Below, piece by piece: positions 51,759-60,221 of a stretch of DNA of 64,000 bases. The DNA lies in the NCBI GenBank assembly GCA_002449395.1, contig DKDP01000003.1, forward strand, positions 62,001 to 126,000. Direction: 5' to 3'. The position numbers were made by a program, and so were the translations under genes. The first letter of the stretch is position 1, and each line of letters begins with the position of its first letter. This DNA is from Ruminococcaceae bacterium UBA6845 (GTDB lineage Bacteria > Bacillota > Clostridia > Oscillospirales > Acutalibacteraceae). Below the pieces are notes generated by a model. The model saw only the letters and a list, made by a program, of their open reading frames with translations, was not told the DNA's origin and searched no databases.

Positions 51759-52406
51759 ATGAACGTACAGGGCTTACTTGACAAAATTGAAGATACCATT
51801 GATATGGGCAGTAAAATTCCTCTTTCGGGAAAGGTAGCCGTTGACGCAGACGCAATCAAGCAGTGTGTTGAGGATATCAGATATGACCTGCCGATCGAGC
51901 TTGAAAAAGCGCAGGAGGTAGTTGCTCATCATAACAATCTTATCACAAAGGCGAACAACGAGGCTTCGTCAATCGTTTCTTCCGCACAGACGGAGGCGGA
52001 CGGCATCATCAGCGCCGCAAAGGAAAAGGCCTCCGGCATTGCCGCAACGGCTGAGGCGAACGCAAAGTCAACACTTTCCGCCGCATCCGAGCAGGCAAAG
52101 CAGATGATCGAAACTTCCGAGATCACAAGACTTGCACACGAGTTTTCCGACCGTGTACGTGCTCAGGCAACCGCCGAGGCAGAGAATATTGTAAGAAATG
52201 CGAAGAGCCAGGCTGAGGCGATTCTTCTTGACGCAAACAACCAGGCGGCTGACACAAAGTCAAAGGCAGATAAGTGGGCGGGAGAAATCCGTTCCGCAGC
52301 GGCAGAGTTTGTCGAGGATATTATGAAGAACAGCGACGAGGTTCTTTCCTCAAACATTGCCGAGATCAGAAAGGCGAGACAGAGCCTTTTCGGTGATCGC
52401 CGATAA
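51759..52406 (+). CDS. Ala/Glu-rich coiled-coil protein next to coaD
   Basis: 215 residues. After a short N-terminal helix (GLLDKIEDTIDMGSKIPLSGK) comes a continuous Ala-, Glu-, Gln- and Lys-rich helix (about 40-190), with repeats like NEASSIVSSAQTEADGII and NAKSQAEAILLDANNQAAD. Similar clostridial genes beside coaD are annotated as vacuolar-ATPase subunit H-like or DivIVA/ATP-synthase-B-like; these names reflect composition only. Probably a cytoplasmic or membrane-associated structural protein. Two bases after coaD, ended by a terminator. Confidence 0.8.
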   Translation: MNVQGLLDKIEDTIDMGSKIPLSGKVAVDADAIKQCVEDIRYDLPIELEKAQEVVAHHNNLITKANNEASSIVSSAQTEADGIISAAKEKASGIAATAEANAKSTLSAASEQAKQMIETSEITRLAHEFSDRVRAQATAEAENIVRNAKSQAEAILLDANNQAADTKSKADKWAGEIRSAAAEFVEDIMKNSDEVLSSNIAEIRKARQSLFGDRR

Positions 52407-52423
52407 AAAAGAAAACAAACGGG

Positions 52424-52476
52424 GGTTGCCGGAATGGGAAAAGTGCGCAAATTTTCCTTGCTCGGCAACCTTTTTT
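52424..52476 (+). terminator. Intrinsic terminator of the rsmD-coaD operon
   Basis: GGTTGCCG (52424-52431) pairs with CGGCAACC (52463-52470), with an inner GGAAAA/TTTTCC stem, followed by TTTTTT. Confidence 0.88.
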
Positions 52477-52495
52477 ACAGACAGAGGTGTGTACG

Positions 52496-52684
52496 ATGAA
52501 AAAGCAATGCGAATGCTGCTACAAGCGTTTTGAGGTTGTCAGGAACACGGATGTTCCGCTCAATCCCGACCTGACTGCACCGCAGGATCATATTTATTGC
52601 CCGTGGTGCGGAGCTGAAAACGGAACCGTTGAAAAGGGCTCGCTCGTTAAAACGGAAAAATGTAATGCAGAGTGTGAATTTTGA
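52496..52684 (+). CDS. Small zinc-ribbon protein
   Basis: 62 residues from the ATG at 52496, preceded by AGAGGTG. Two CxxC-type pairs (CECC near the N-terminus and CPWC in the middle) suggest a zinc ribbon; a further Cys pair lies at the end (CNAEC). No homologue recognised. Its TGA overlaps the ATG of the dipeptidase gene (TGATG), so the two are translationally coupled. Confidence 0.75.
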   Translation: MKKQCECCYKRFEVVRNTDVPLNPDLTAPQDHIYCPWCGAENGTVEKGSLVKTEKCNAECEF

Positions 52685-54060
52685 TGAATAAAGAAATTAT
52701 CGAATACTTCAAGAATAAAAAAGACGAGATGATAAAAAGCATATCCGAGCTTGTAAGCGTGCCGAGCGTGCGCAGTGAGGCAAAGGAGGGTATGCCTTTT
52801 GGCGAGAAGCCGTATGAGGCGCTGACAACTGCGCTGAAGATGGCTGATAAATTCGGCTTTAAAACGGAAAATCATGACGGATACGTCGGTTCAATCGATC
52901 TCAATGACGGTGAGCAGGAACTTGCAATTCTCGCACACCTTGACGTTGTCCCTGCGGGAGAGGGCTGGAGCAACGACCCATATACTGTTGTCGAAAAGGA
53001 CAATATGATCTACGGCAGGGGAGTCAGCGACGACAAGGGTCCTGCGGTTGCCGCACTCTATGCTATGAAAGCGGTCAAGGATCTCGGCTTGCCCGTGAGC
53101 AAGAACTGCCGTCTGATCCTCGGCACGGACGAGGAATGCGGAAGCGACGATCTGAGATATTATTTTTCAAAAAATCCATATCCGAAATATGCGTTCACTC
53201 CAGATGCGAATTTTCCCGTGACGAACGGCGAAAAGGGCAGATTCACGAAGCATTTTTACAGGACTGTCGATTTCTCGGGTTGTGATAAATACATAAAGAG
53301 CTTTACCGCAGGCGAGGCGGCAAATGCGGTTCCGGCTTTTGCAAAGGCGGAGCTGGTCGGAATAAGTGCGGAGGAATTTAAGTCCGCCGCCGAAAAGGCA
53401 AAGGTGACAAAAGCAGAGTTCAGCTTTGACGGAAAAAAGGTTATCTGCACGGGCACATCGGCTCACGCATCTCTGCCGGAGAACGGAAACAATCCGATAA
53501 CCGCAATGATCGAGCTGTTTGACTGCATTGATTTTGATAAGGCTTGTTCGGACTATGTTACCGATCTCAAGGCGCTGTTCCCGCACGGAAAATATAACGG
53601 AGAGGCTCTCGGGGTGGAAATGAGCGATATGCTCGGCGAGCTTACGCTCACTCTTGATACAGTTTGCTTTGAAAACGGCAGCTTCAACGGCTGCTTCGAT
53701 TCGAGAACTCCGATGTCCGCAACGAGAGAAAACTGTGCCGATGTAATTGCCGAAAAGCTGGCAGAACACGGCTTTAAAATAGAGGATACGGAAATGAGAG
53801 AGGCTCATTACGTCGATGAAAATTCCGATTTTATCAAAACTCTGCTCAGAGTATATGAGGATTACAGCGGCGACAAGGGCGAGTGCATTTCAATGGGCGG
53901 CGGAACATATGTCCACGATATTGAAAACGGTGTCGCTTTCGGTGCGATAAGCCGTGATACGAACACAAATATGCACGGAGCGGACGAATTTATGCCGATT
54001 GAGGATATAATCACGGCGGCAGAAATTTTCACCGAGGTTATAGCCGAGATATGCCGATAA
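52684..54060 (+). CDS. pepV: M20-family dipeptidase, PepV-like
   Basis: Zinc dipeptidase for cytoplasmic peptide use. 458 residues. Metal-site motifs in order: AHLDVVPAGEGW (about 80-91, His and Asp), GRGVSDDKGP (Asp), TDEECGSDD (Glu pair) and a late MGGGTYVHDIENGVAFG segment (His). The middle lid domain contains SFDGKKVICTGTSAHASLPENG, with the His typical of M20 dimer domains. Start ATG overlaps the zinc-ribbon stop. Confidence 0.94.
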   Translation: MNKEIIEYFKNKKDEMIKSISELVSVPSVRSEAKEGMPFGEKPYEALTTALKMADKFGFKTENHDGYVGSIDLNDGEQELAILAHLDVVPAGEGWSNDPYTVVEKDNMIYGRGVSDDKGPAVAALYAMKAVKDLGLPVSKNCRLILGTDEECGSDDLRYYFSKNPYPKYAFTPDANFPVTNGEKGRFTKHFYRTVDFSGCDKYIKSFTAGEAANAVPAFAKAELVGISAEEFKSAAEKAKVTKAEFSFDGKKVICTGTSAHASLPENGNNPITAMIELFDCIDFDKACSDYVTDLKALFPHGKYNGEALGVEMSDMLGELTLTLDTVCFENGSFNGCFDSRTPMSATRENCADVIAEKLAEHGFKIEDTEMREAHYVDENSDFIKTLLRVYEDYSGDKGECISMGGGTYVHDIENGVAFGAISRDTNTNMHGADEFMPIEDIITAAEIFTEVIAEICR

Positions 54061-54112
54061 AAAGAGAAAATGATTGACATTTACTGAAAATTGCGGAAAA
54101 TTAAAAAAACAG

Positions 54113-54141
54113 TAGACATAAAGTCGATTAAATGATAGAAT
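54113..54141 (+). promoter_or_regulatory. Promoter of the surface-polysaccharide operon
   Basis: TAGACA (54113-54118), 17-base spacer, TAGAAT (54136-54141), 21 bases before the TTG start. Confidence 0.6.
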
Positions 54142-54162
54142 ATGACGGTGTGAGGTGGTTCT

Positions 54163-55428
54163 TTGAAAAGGTGTCTTGTTATGATAACGAGCGGTTTCCC
54201 GTTCGGCTTGGGGGAGACCTATATAGAATCCGAAATTGATTTTCTGAAAGACCGCTTCGATAAGGTTATCATTCTTCCGGTGGAGCTTGATCCCGGAGCC
54301 GTACCGACACGAACCGTTCCACAGGGAGTCGAATACATCAACGTCTCGGCGAGAAAGCAGAAGATTGCAAGAGCCGGTGACACTGTCGGCGGGCTGAAAA
54401 ATCTTGTTTTCCCGACCGAGTATTATAAATACGATAAAAAAGAAATAGGCTCGAATTTCAGGAGAAGAATGTTCTTCGAGTATTTCTGTAACCGTGCCGT
54501 AAGAAGTTACGGCGAATGTCTCAAGGCACTCGAAAAATTCGATATGAGCGAATATGACAGCATCACGGTTTACAGCTATTGGTTCTTTGTCACGGCGCTT
54601 GTCGGCGTTATGCTCAAGGAGCATTTCTCTGAATTTTGCAGTGATGTTAAGCTCTATTCACGTGCGCACAGATATGATGTGTACGAGGATATGAACGTTT
54701 TGAATTATCTTCCTCTGAGAAGGTATCTGCTTGAGAACTGCGACGGCGTTTTTCCGTGCTCAAATTCCGGAACGGAGCATATTGCACGGCGCTATCCCGA
54801 ATATGCAGATAAGATAAAGACCTCGTACCTCGGAACGATGGATGCGGGAATTTCATATCCGTCGGATGACGGACTGCATATTGTTTCCTGCTCGCAGATG
54901 ATCGACATCAAGAGGGTTGACCGAATAATTGACGTTCTCGAAAGGTTCAACGGATCCGAAGAGTACAAGATAAGCTGGACCCACATCGGTGACGGAAACA
55001 GAAAGAATGAGATCGAGAAAAAAGCACGTGAGCGTCTCGGTTCGATAAAGACCGAGTTTCTCGGAAGTATTTCAAATCACGAGGTTTACGAATTTTATCA
55101 GAACAATCCCGTTGATCTTTTTATAAGCACAAGTAAGAGCGAGGGACTGCCCGTTTCAATGATGGAGGCGGCTTCGTTCGGTATTCCGATAATCTCTACC
55201 GATGTCGGCGGAGTCGGTGAAATCGTCAGGGACGGATATAACGGCTGTCTTTTGAACGAAAATGCCGATCCCGACGAGTTTGCGGATTTTATAAGACGTT
55301 TTTATGATATGGACAGGGCGGAAAGAGCCGTGTTCAGGAAAAATTCCAGGACGCTTTGGAAAACAAGGTTTGACGCAAACAAAACCTATTCCGAAATGTT
55401 CCCTGCACCGATGCTTTCGGGCTCATAA
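54163..55428 (+). CDS. Glycosyltransferase, GT4 family
   Basis: 421 residues, two-domain GT-B fold. Start is TTG at 54163 after GAGGTGG. The C-terminal nucleotide-sugar domain shows HIVSCSQMIDIKRVDRII, WTHIGDGNRKNEIEK and the retaining GT4 motif SKSEGLPVSMMEAASFGIPII (about 328-348; EGLPVSMMEA). The N-terminal domain includes ITSGFPFGLGETYIESEI, typical of exopolysaccharide transferases. Donor and acceptor unknown. First of three co-transcribed surface-polysaccharide genes; 13 bases to the next. Confidence 0.92.
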   Translation: MKRCLVMITSGFPFGLGETYIESEIDFLKDRFDKVIILPVELDPGAVPTRTVPQGVEYINVSARKQKIARAGDTVGGLKNLVFPTEYYKYDKKEIGSNFRRRMFFEYFCNRAVRSYGECLKALEKFDMSEYDSITVYSYWFFVTALVGVMLKEHFSEFCSDVKLYSRAHRYDVYEDMNVLNYLPLRRYLLENCDGVFPCSNSGTEHIARRYPEYADKIKTSYLGTMDAGISYPSDDGLHIVSCSQMIDIKRVDRIIDVLERFNGSEEYKISWTHIGDGNRKNEIEKKARERLGSIKTEFLGSISNHEVYEFYQNNPVDLFISTSKSEGLPVSMMEAASFGIPIISTDVGGVGEIVRDGYNGCLLNENADPDEFADFIRRFYDMDRAERAVFRKNSRTLWKTRFDANKTYSEMFPAPMLSGS

Positions 55429-55441
55429 GGAAAGGACGATT

Positions 55442-56689
55442 ATGGTATCGCTGAGTAAAGGTGTTCTCAAGTTTAAATCCGACGCCTATGAACGGGCAAA
55501 GCACTTTTATGAAGTGCTGTTCCTGATCCATATGGTTGTCGTGTTTGCTTTTTACAATACGAAGATGATTGCGCCGATATTCGGAATCGGGCTGTTCGTT
55601 GCAGCCCTCATTGTTCAGTTTGAAAGAAACAAGAACAGCGTTATGATTCCGTTTAATACGGTCTGGTATTTTGTCTTGATTTTGTTCGGCGCTCTGTCGG
55701 GTATGTGGGCGCAGTTTTTTACATCGTATAATGTAGCCTTTTTGGTGAGGCTCGTTGTAATTATGCTGATATGTGCGTCAATTTCAATCTATGTTGACGA
55801 TATGGAGGATCTTGACAGAATACTGTCTATGTTCATCGCCGCATCGGTAATTATCGTCCTGCTCGAATTTACCGCAGTGCCGAGTGACGGCTGGAAAAAC
55901 GGCGGAGTCGGAAGATATTTCAGCGGAATCAACCCGAACGATATTACCGTTTGGATCGACTTTGCTACGGCGGCGGCGTTCTACCGTGCGTATGTGAATG
56001 AAAAAAGATGGATGTATATTGTCGTTGCGCTGTTTATTGTTTTCTGTTCATTCTCCGGATCGAGAAAAGGAATGCTTGCGTCGGTGGCAGCTCCGCTCTT
56101 GATAGTTGTTCTCTCAACTCATAAGAACGGATATGCGCTGCGTGTTATTGCGGCGGTTCTTCTCGTTGCAGGGCTTTTTCTCCTTGTTATGGAAAATGAA
56201 ACGCTGTATTCGGCTATCGGAAAAAGACTTGAAAGAATGTTTGATACATTCAAGGGCGAGGACTCCGACGGAAGTATAAGAATGAGACAGCATTATATTG
56301 ACGTCGCAAAGGATATGTTCCGACAGTCACCGATAATCGGCAAGGGAATGGGCAATTACAGCCGTATTCTTGAGTCTGAATATGCAAGCGGCAACTTTTA
56401 CAGCCACAACAATTATTGGCAGATCCTCAGCGAGATGGGAATGATAGGCGCTCTCATATATTTTTCAATGTATGCTTATTGCCTTGTTTCCTTTATCCGT
56501 GGATACTTTATACAAAAAAGAAAGATAGCAATTCTTTTCCTGACTGCTATTTTAATGATGATTGTACTTGATACCGGTATAGTCAGCTACTGCACGAAGT
56601 ACGGACAGATGATTATAACCCTCTGTTATTGCGGAACATATGCAATGAAAACTGACGGCGGCAGAAGATACAGGTATGAAAAGGCATAA
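55442..56689 (+). CDS. O-antigen polymerase/ligase-like membrane protein
   Basis: 415 residues with about ten to twelve membrane helices, start ATG at 55442 after AAGGAAAGGAC. The Wzy_C pattern is visible: a GSRKGMLASV loop, an extracellular region, then GKGMGNYSRIL..NFYSHNNYWQILSEMGMIGALIYFSMY near residues 299-350, as in O-antigen ligases and polymerases. It probably polymerises or attaches a surface polysaccharide built by the upstream glycosyltransferase. The open frame upstream of the ATG belongs to the previous gene region. Confidence 0.88.
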   Translation: MVSLSKGVLKFKSDAYERAKHFYEVLFLIHMVVVFAFYNTKMIAPIFGIGLFVAALIVQFERNKNSVMIPFNTVWYFVLILFGALSGMWAQFFTSYNVAFLVRLVVIMLICASISIYVDDMEDLDRILSMFIAASVIIVLLEFTAVPSDGWKNGGVGRYFSGINPNDITVWIDFATAAAFYRAYVNEKRWMYIVVALFIVFCSFSGSRKGMLASVAAPLLIVVLSTHKNGYALRVIAAVLLVAGLFLLVMENETLYSAIGKRLERMFDTFKGEDSDGSIRMRQHYIDVAKDMFRQSPIIGKGMGNYSRILESEYASGNFYSHNNYWQILSEMGMIGALIYFSMYAYCLVSFIRGYFIQKRKIAILFLTAILMMIVLDTGIVSYCTKYGQMIITLCYCGTYAMKTDGGRRYRYEKA

Positions 56690-56706
56690 AAAGATGGAGT
56701 GATTTA

Positions 56707-58149
56707 ATGAGATCCGAAAAGAAAAACCAAAAGGGATTGGAAATAAATGTTCTGGCATTTTTCAAGGAGCTTTCAAAAAAGCTCTGGATTGTGCTGATAG
56801 TTGCGCTGATCGGTGCGATTATCGGTGCGGTTGTTTCAGAGGCGACGAAGAAAGAAACCTACACGTCGACAGCCTCATTCGTTGTCAATACCTCATCGGA
56901 CAGCGAAAAGGCGTCGAGCAATGATATTTATGTTCAGATCAATATGGCAGGTACTTTCAGATATATTCTTTCAAGCCGTGTTATGAAGAACGCCATTGTT
57001 GAGAAATGTACGCCGAAGGTGGATTTCGGAACGGTTGACAGAAGTATTTCCGTAAGCGTTGTTTCGTCGACAAACATCATTGTTATGTCGGTCACAACGG
57101 GAAATCCGCAGACGTCATACGCAATTGCTCAGACTGCCTGCGAGGTTTACGGTGATATCGTTGCGGAGAAATATCCCTACGCACAGCTTAATCTTCTCGA
57201 TACTCCCGTGCTTTCGACATACCCCAATTCGACAAAATCCGCAGTTTCTCTCGCCGCAATCGTCGGATTTATCGGCGCAGTAGCAACCTGTATCATTATG
57301 TTCATCATCTTCCTTGTCAAGGATACCGCAAAGACAGCGGACGAGCTCAGCGATAAGCTCGATGTTCACATTCTCGGCTCGGTTCAGCAGATTACAAACA
57401 AGAACAAGGCGGCAAAGGGTCTGCTTGTAACGGACAGAAAGAACGGATTTTCGTTTATTGAAACTTATAAATCAATCCGAACCAAGATAGAAAACAATTC
57501 TGCAAGAACGGGCAACAAGGTATTCCTTATTACAAGTGCCTGCGAAAATGAGGGCAAGACGACATCCTGCGTCAACATTGCTCTTTCACTTGCGCAGAAC
57601 GGCAAAAAGGTTCTTATTATCGACGCCGACCTCAGAAAGCCGTCGGTCAGCAAGCTCCTGTCGCTTCCCGACACGGACTGCGGACTTTCGGATGTTATTC
57701 TCGGCAATGCAACGCTGAATCAGGCGATAAAGCTCGTCAACAACTTCAACGTTTGTATCCTTGCCGATCAGAAGAGCGTTCCGAACCCGTCGGAGCTTCT
57801 CTCAACGGATAAGATGGAGGCTATCATCGACGAGGTACGCAAGAACTTTGATTACGTTCTTATTGACACCGCTCCCGCAAGTGTTGTTACGGATACTTCG
57901 GTTATCGCCGGATTTGTCGATGCTGCAATTATCGTTGTACGTGAGGACTTCTCGCCGTATTCAAGAATCAGAATGTCAATCGAGGATATCGACGCCAACG
58001 GTGCAGAGATCATCGGCTGTATCTTCAACGCCGACACAAGCAATGTCAGCAAGACGGGACGTTACGGAAAACGCTACGGCCACTACGGCAAGAGCGGACG
58101 CTACGGCTACGGCAGCTACGGTTACGGCTACGGTCAGTCGAAGAAATAA
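56707..58149 (+). CDS. Fused polysaccharide co-polymerase and BY-kinase (tyrosine autokinase)
   Basis: 480 residues. Wzz-type domain with helices at about 26-46 and 182-204, then a cytoplasmic kinase: Walker A ENEGKTT (280-286), Walker A' LIIDADLRKP (303-312), Walker B YVLIDTAP (383-390), and a C-terminal Tyr cluster of eight Tyr (453, 457, 460, 466, 468, 471, 473, 475) among Gly residues. It sets chain length and export through cycles of Tyr phosphorylation. In most Firmicutes the membrane part and kinase are two proteins; here they are fused as in proteobacterial Wzc. No partner phosphatase gene is adjacent. Confidence 0.94.
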   Translation: MRSEKKNQKGLEINVLAFFKELSKKLWIVLIVALIGAIIGAVVSEATKKETYTSTASFVVNTSSDSEKASSNDIYVQINMAGTFRYILSSRVMKNAIVEKCTPKVDFGTVDRSISVSVVSSTNIIVMSVTTGNPQTSYAIAQTACEVYGDIVAEKYPYAQLNLLDTPVLSTYPNSTKSAVSLAAIVGFIGAVATCIIMFIIFLVKDTAKTADELSDKLDVHILGSVQQITNKNKAAKGLLVTDRKNGFSFIETYKSIRTKIENNSARTGNKVFLITSACENEGKTTSCVNIALSLAQNGKKVLIIDADLRKPSVSKLLSLPDTDCGLSDVILGNATLNQAIKLVNNFNVCILADQKSVPNPSELLSTDKMEAIIDEVRKNFDYVLIDTAPASVVTDTSVIAGFVDAAIIVVREDFSPYSRIRMSIEDIDANGAEIIGCIFNADTSNVSKTGRYGKRYGHYGKSGRYGYGSYGYGYGQSKK

Positions 58150-58162
58150 TTGAATAGCAATA

Positions 58163-58202
58163 AAAACCTCTTTCGCATATTATAAAGCGAAGGAGGTTTT
58201 TT
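58163..58202 (+). terminator. Terminator hairpin that contains the ribosome site of the next gene
   Basis: AAAAACCTCTTTCGC (58163-58177) pairs with GCGAAGGAGGTTTTT (58188-58202) over 15 bp with one G-T wobble; loop ATATTATAAA. The right arm holds the GGAGG ribosome site for the ATG at 58204. It can end the BY-kinase transcript and at the same time hide the ribosome site in read-through RNA. TGAATA (58152-58157) and CATATTA (58177-58183), 19 bases apart, resemble a sporulation-sigma promoter. Confidence 0.75.
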
Positions 58203-58203
58203 A

Positions 58204-58818
58204 ATGCACGATCTTGAAAAGATGATTGAAAAATATCGGCAGGAGCTTGTAGAATTTTCAATGCAGAGCCCGCCCGCCGATGAAGCCGTCTTTAAAGAGG
58301 AGCGATCGGAAAATGTTGCTCCCGCAATGGCGAGCGCATTGCCGTTTATGAGCGATGTCGGCGCAAACGAGGAGACGGAAACATATAAAAACTACGAGGA
58401 TTTTGAAAATAAAAATCCGTCCAAGGGAAGTATGCGTGTTCAGGTTACGTCGGGAGGAAGAAGTTTTCCGATTATCAATGCGATAGTCAAGGTGCGCATA
58501 CCGCTTGATACGGGCGACAGAGAAATTTTCTCGGGCTATACCGATATAAACGGAGTGGTCGACAATATTGTTTTGCCGGCACCCGACAGCAGTATTTCCC
58601 TCGACGAGAACAATTCGACCGTTCCGCCATTTGCCGTTTATGAGGTCACGGTAACGCATCCCGACTTTGCAAAGTCCGAGTTTTTCAATGTGCCCGTTTT
58701 TGCGAACATAAAGGCGATCCAGCCGGCAAGGTTGGTTCCGCTCACCGAGACGGGCGAAGAGCCGGGAACGGTTACGATTCCCGAGCAGTCGATGGGACTT
58801 TTCGGAGGTGACGTGTAA
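58204..58818 (+). CDS. SleC-like N-terminal (pro) domain as a separate protein
   Basis: 204 residues, no signal peptide. Residues about 77-178 (MRVQVTSGGRSFPIINAIVK, then FSGYTDINGVVDNIVLPAPD and YEVTVTHPDFAKSEFFNVPVFANI) correspond to the N-terminal beta domain of clostridial spore cortex-lytic pre-pro-SleC. The first 75 residues are a polar, helical extension not in SleC as I remember it. The stop TAA overlaps the ATG of the catalytic-domain gene (TAATG). The two together make up a SleC, so this may act as chaperone or inhibitor of its partner. Assignment rests on remembered SleC sequence. Confidence 0.78.
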   Translation: MHDLEKMIEKYRQELVEFSMQSPPADEAVFKEERSENVAPAMASALPFMSDVGANEETETYKNYEDFENKNPSKGSMRVQVTSGGRSFPIINAIVKVRIPLDTGDREIFSGYTDINGVVDNIVLPAPDSSISLDENNSTVPPFAVYEVTVTHPDFAKSEFFNVPVFANIKAIQPARLVPLTETGEEPGTVTIPEQSMGLFGGDV

Positions 58819-60155
58819 TGCCCGACAGACCGATTGTACCCGAATTTATAACCGTTCATCTCGGCAGACCGAATGCGGCGGCGAGAAATGTCCGTGTGCC
58901 GTTTGCGCAGTATATTAAAAATGTTGCGTCGAGTGAAATCTATCCGACGTGGCCCGAGAGTGCGCTAAGAGCAAATATCTATGCCGAAATCACGTTCGCT
59001 CTCAACAGGGTTTATACCGAATATTACAGATCACGGGGCTATGACTTTGATATAACCAATTCGACCCAGTTCGATCAATACTATGTTGAGGGCAGAGACA
59101 TTTTCGAGAACATAAGCCGTGTTGTTGACGATATTTTCAATGATTATGTTATCAAGCAGGGACAGGTTCAGCCGTATTTCACCCAGTATTGCGCAGGTAC
59201 CTGCGAGGGTCTTTCCCAGTGGGGAACGGTCTCCCTTGCCAATCAGGGCTACACGCCGTACCGCATACTGCAATACTACTACGGCAACGATATTGATATC
59301 GTGAGAAACGCTCCGATCAAGACTAATACCCCGACCTATCCCGGCACACCGCTCAGGCTCGGAAGCGGCGGCGAGGATGTTGTTGAGATTCAGCGTGAGC
59401 TTAACCGAATAGCGATAAACTATCCGTCAATCCCCAAGATAACGGGCGCAAGAGGATATTTCGAACAGACAACCCAGACTGCGGTTAAGCAGTTCCAGAG
59501 AATTTTCAACCTTGATCCCGACGGAATTGTCGGCAAGGAAACCTGGTATAAGATCAGACAGATTTACAACGGAATCAAGGGCTTGTCGGAGCTTTATTCC
59601 GAGGGAATAACGATAAGCGAGGCGGAAAGAAAATACGAGAAAGTTCTCAAGCTCGGCGACAGAGGCGCATCGGTCAGAATTATACAGTATTATCTCAATT
59701 TCCTCAGCTATTTCAATCTGAAGCTGCCTTACGTTGCAATTGACGGAATCTTCGGGCAGGAAACATACGACGCAGTTCTCACATTCCAGGCACTGTACGG
59801 ACTTGACGTTGACGGAATCGTCGGCAGAGATACATGGGATATGATTCAGAACGCATATGCCGGTGTGCTTACCTCTCTTCCCGATGAGTACCGTGGCTAC
59901 GCATCGCTGCTTTATCCCGGATATATCATAACGACGGGCGCCAGCGGAAGGGTAGTCGAACAACTTCAGACGTTTCTCAAAACGATTGCGGACAACAACT
60001 CGGCTGTACCGAATCTCACCGTTGACGGCTACTACGGTGACGAGACGAAGAACGCTGTAATCGCTGTGCAAAAGCTGAAAGGACTTGAACAGAACGGTCA
60101 GGTCGGCGTGCTGACGTGGAATGCAATAGTTAATCTTTATAACCAGTACAGATGA
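58818..60155 (+). CDS. SleC-like spore cortex-lytic protein with three peptidoglycan-binding domains
   Basis: 445 residues. Opening VPEFITVHLGRP and the catalytic domain (about 20-150) with KNVASSEIYPTWPESALRAN, YTEYYRSRGYDFDITNSTQFDQYY and CEGLSQWG match SleC/SpoIID-type lytic transglycosylases; the Glu of SSEIYPTW is the expected catalytic residue. Three PG_binding_1 domains follow (about 175-250, 270-345, 370-440), each with an LxxGxxGxxVxxxQ start and DGxxGxxT repeat; SleC proper has one. It should degrade cortex peptidoglycan during germination. Translated from the TAATG overlap with the preceding gene. Confidence 0.87.
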   Translation: MPDRPIVPEFITVHLGRPNAAARNVRVPFAQYIKNVASSEIYPTWPESALRANIYAEITFALNRVYTEYYRSRGYDFDITNSTQFDQYYVEGRDIFENISRVVDDIFNDYVIKQGQVQPYFTQYCAGTCEGLSQWGTVSLANQGYTPYRILQYYYGNDIDIVRNAPIKTNTPTYPGTPLRLGSGGEDVVEIQRELNRIAINYPSIPKITGARGYFEQTTQTAVKQFQRIFNLDPDGIVGKETWYKIRQIYNGIKGLSELYSEGITISEAERKYEKVLKLGDRGASVRIIQYYLNFLSYFNLKLPYVAIDGIFGQETYDAVLTFQALYGLDVDGIVGRDTWDMIQNAYAGVLTSLPDEYRGYASLLYPGYIITTGASGRVVEQLQTFLKTIADNNSAVPNLTVDGYYGDETKNAVIAVQKLKGLEQNGQVGVLTWNAIVNLYNQYR

Positions 60156-60221
60156 TACGAAGCGGTATAAATTGACTTATTCCGAAAATAATAACATTAT
60201 CAATTTCACGGAGAAATGCTT

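Noticed and set aside
55304..55441. In-frame upstream extension of the polymerase/ligase gene
   Set aside because: It overlaps the end of the glycosyltransferase gene; the ATG at 55442 has a good ribosome site and begins the conserved protein.
58060..58149. Short tandem DNA repeats at the end of the BY-kinase gene as a possible CRISPR or minisatellite
   Set aside because: The TACGGC-type repeats are explained by the Gly-Tyr-rich phosphorylation tail.
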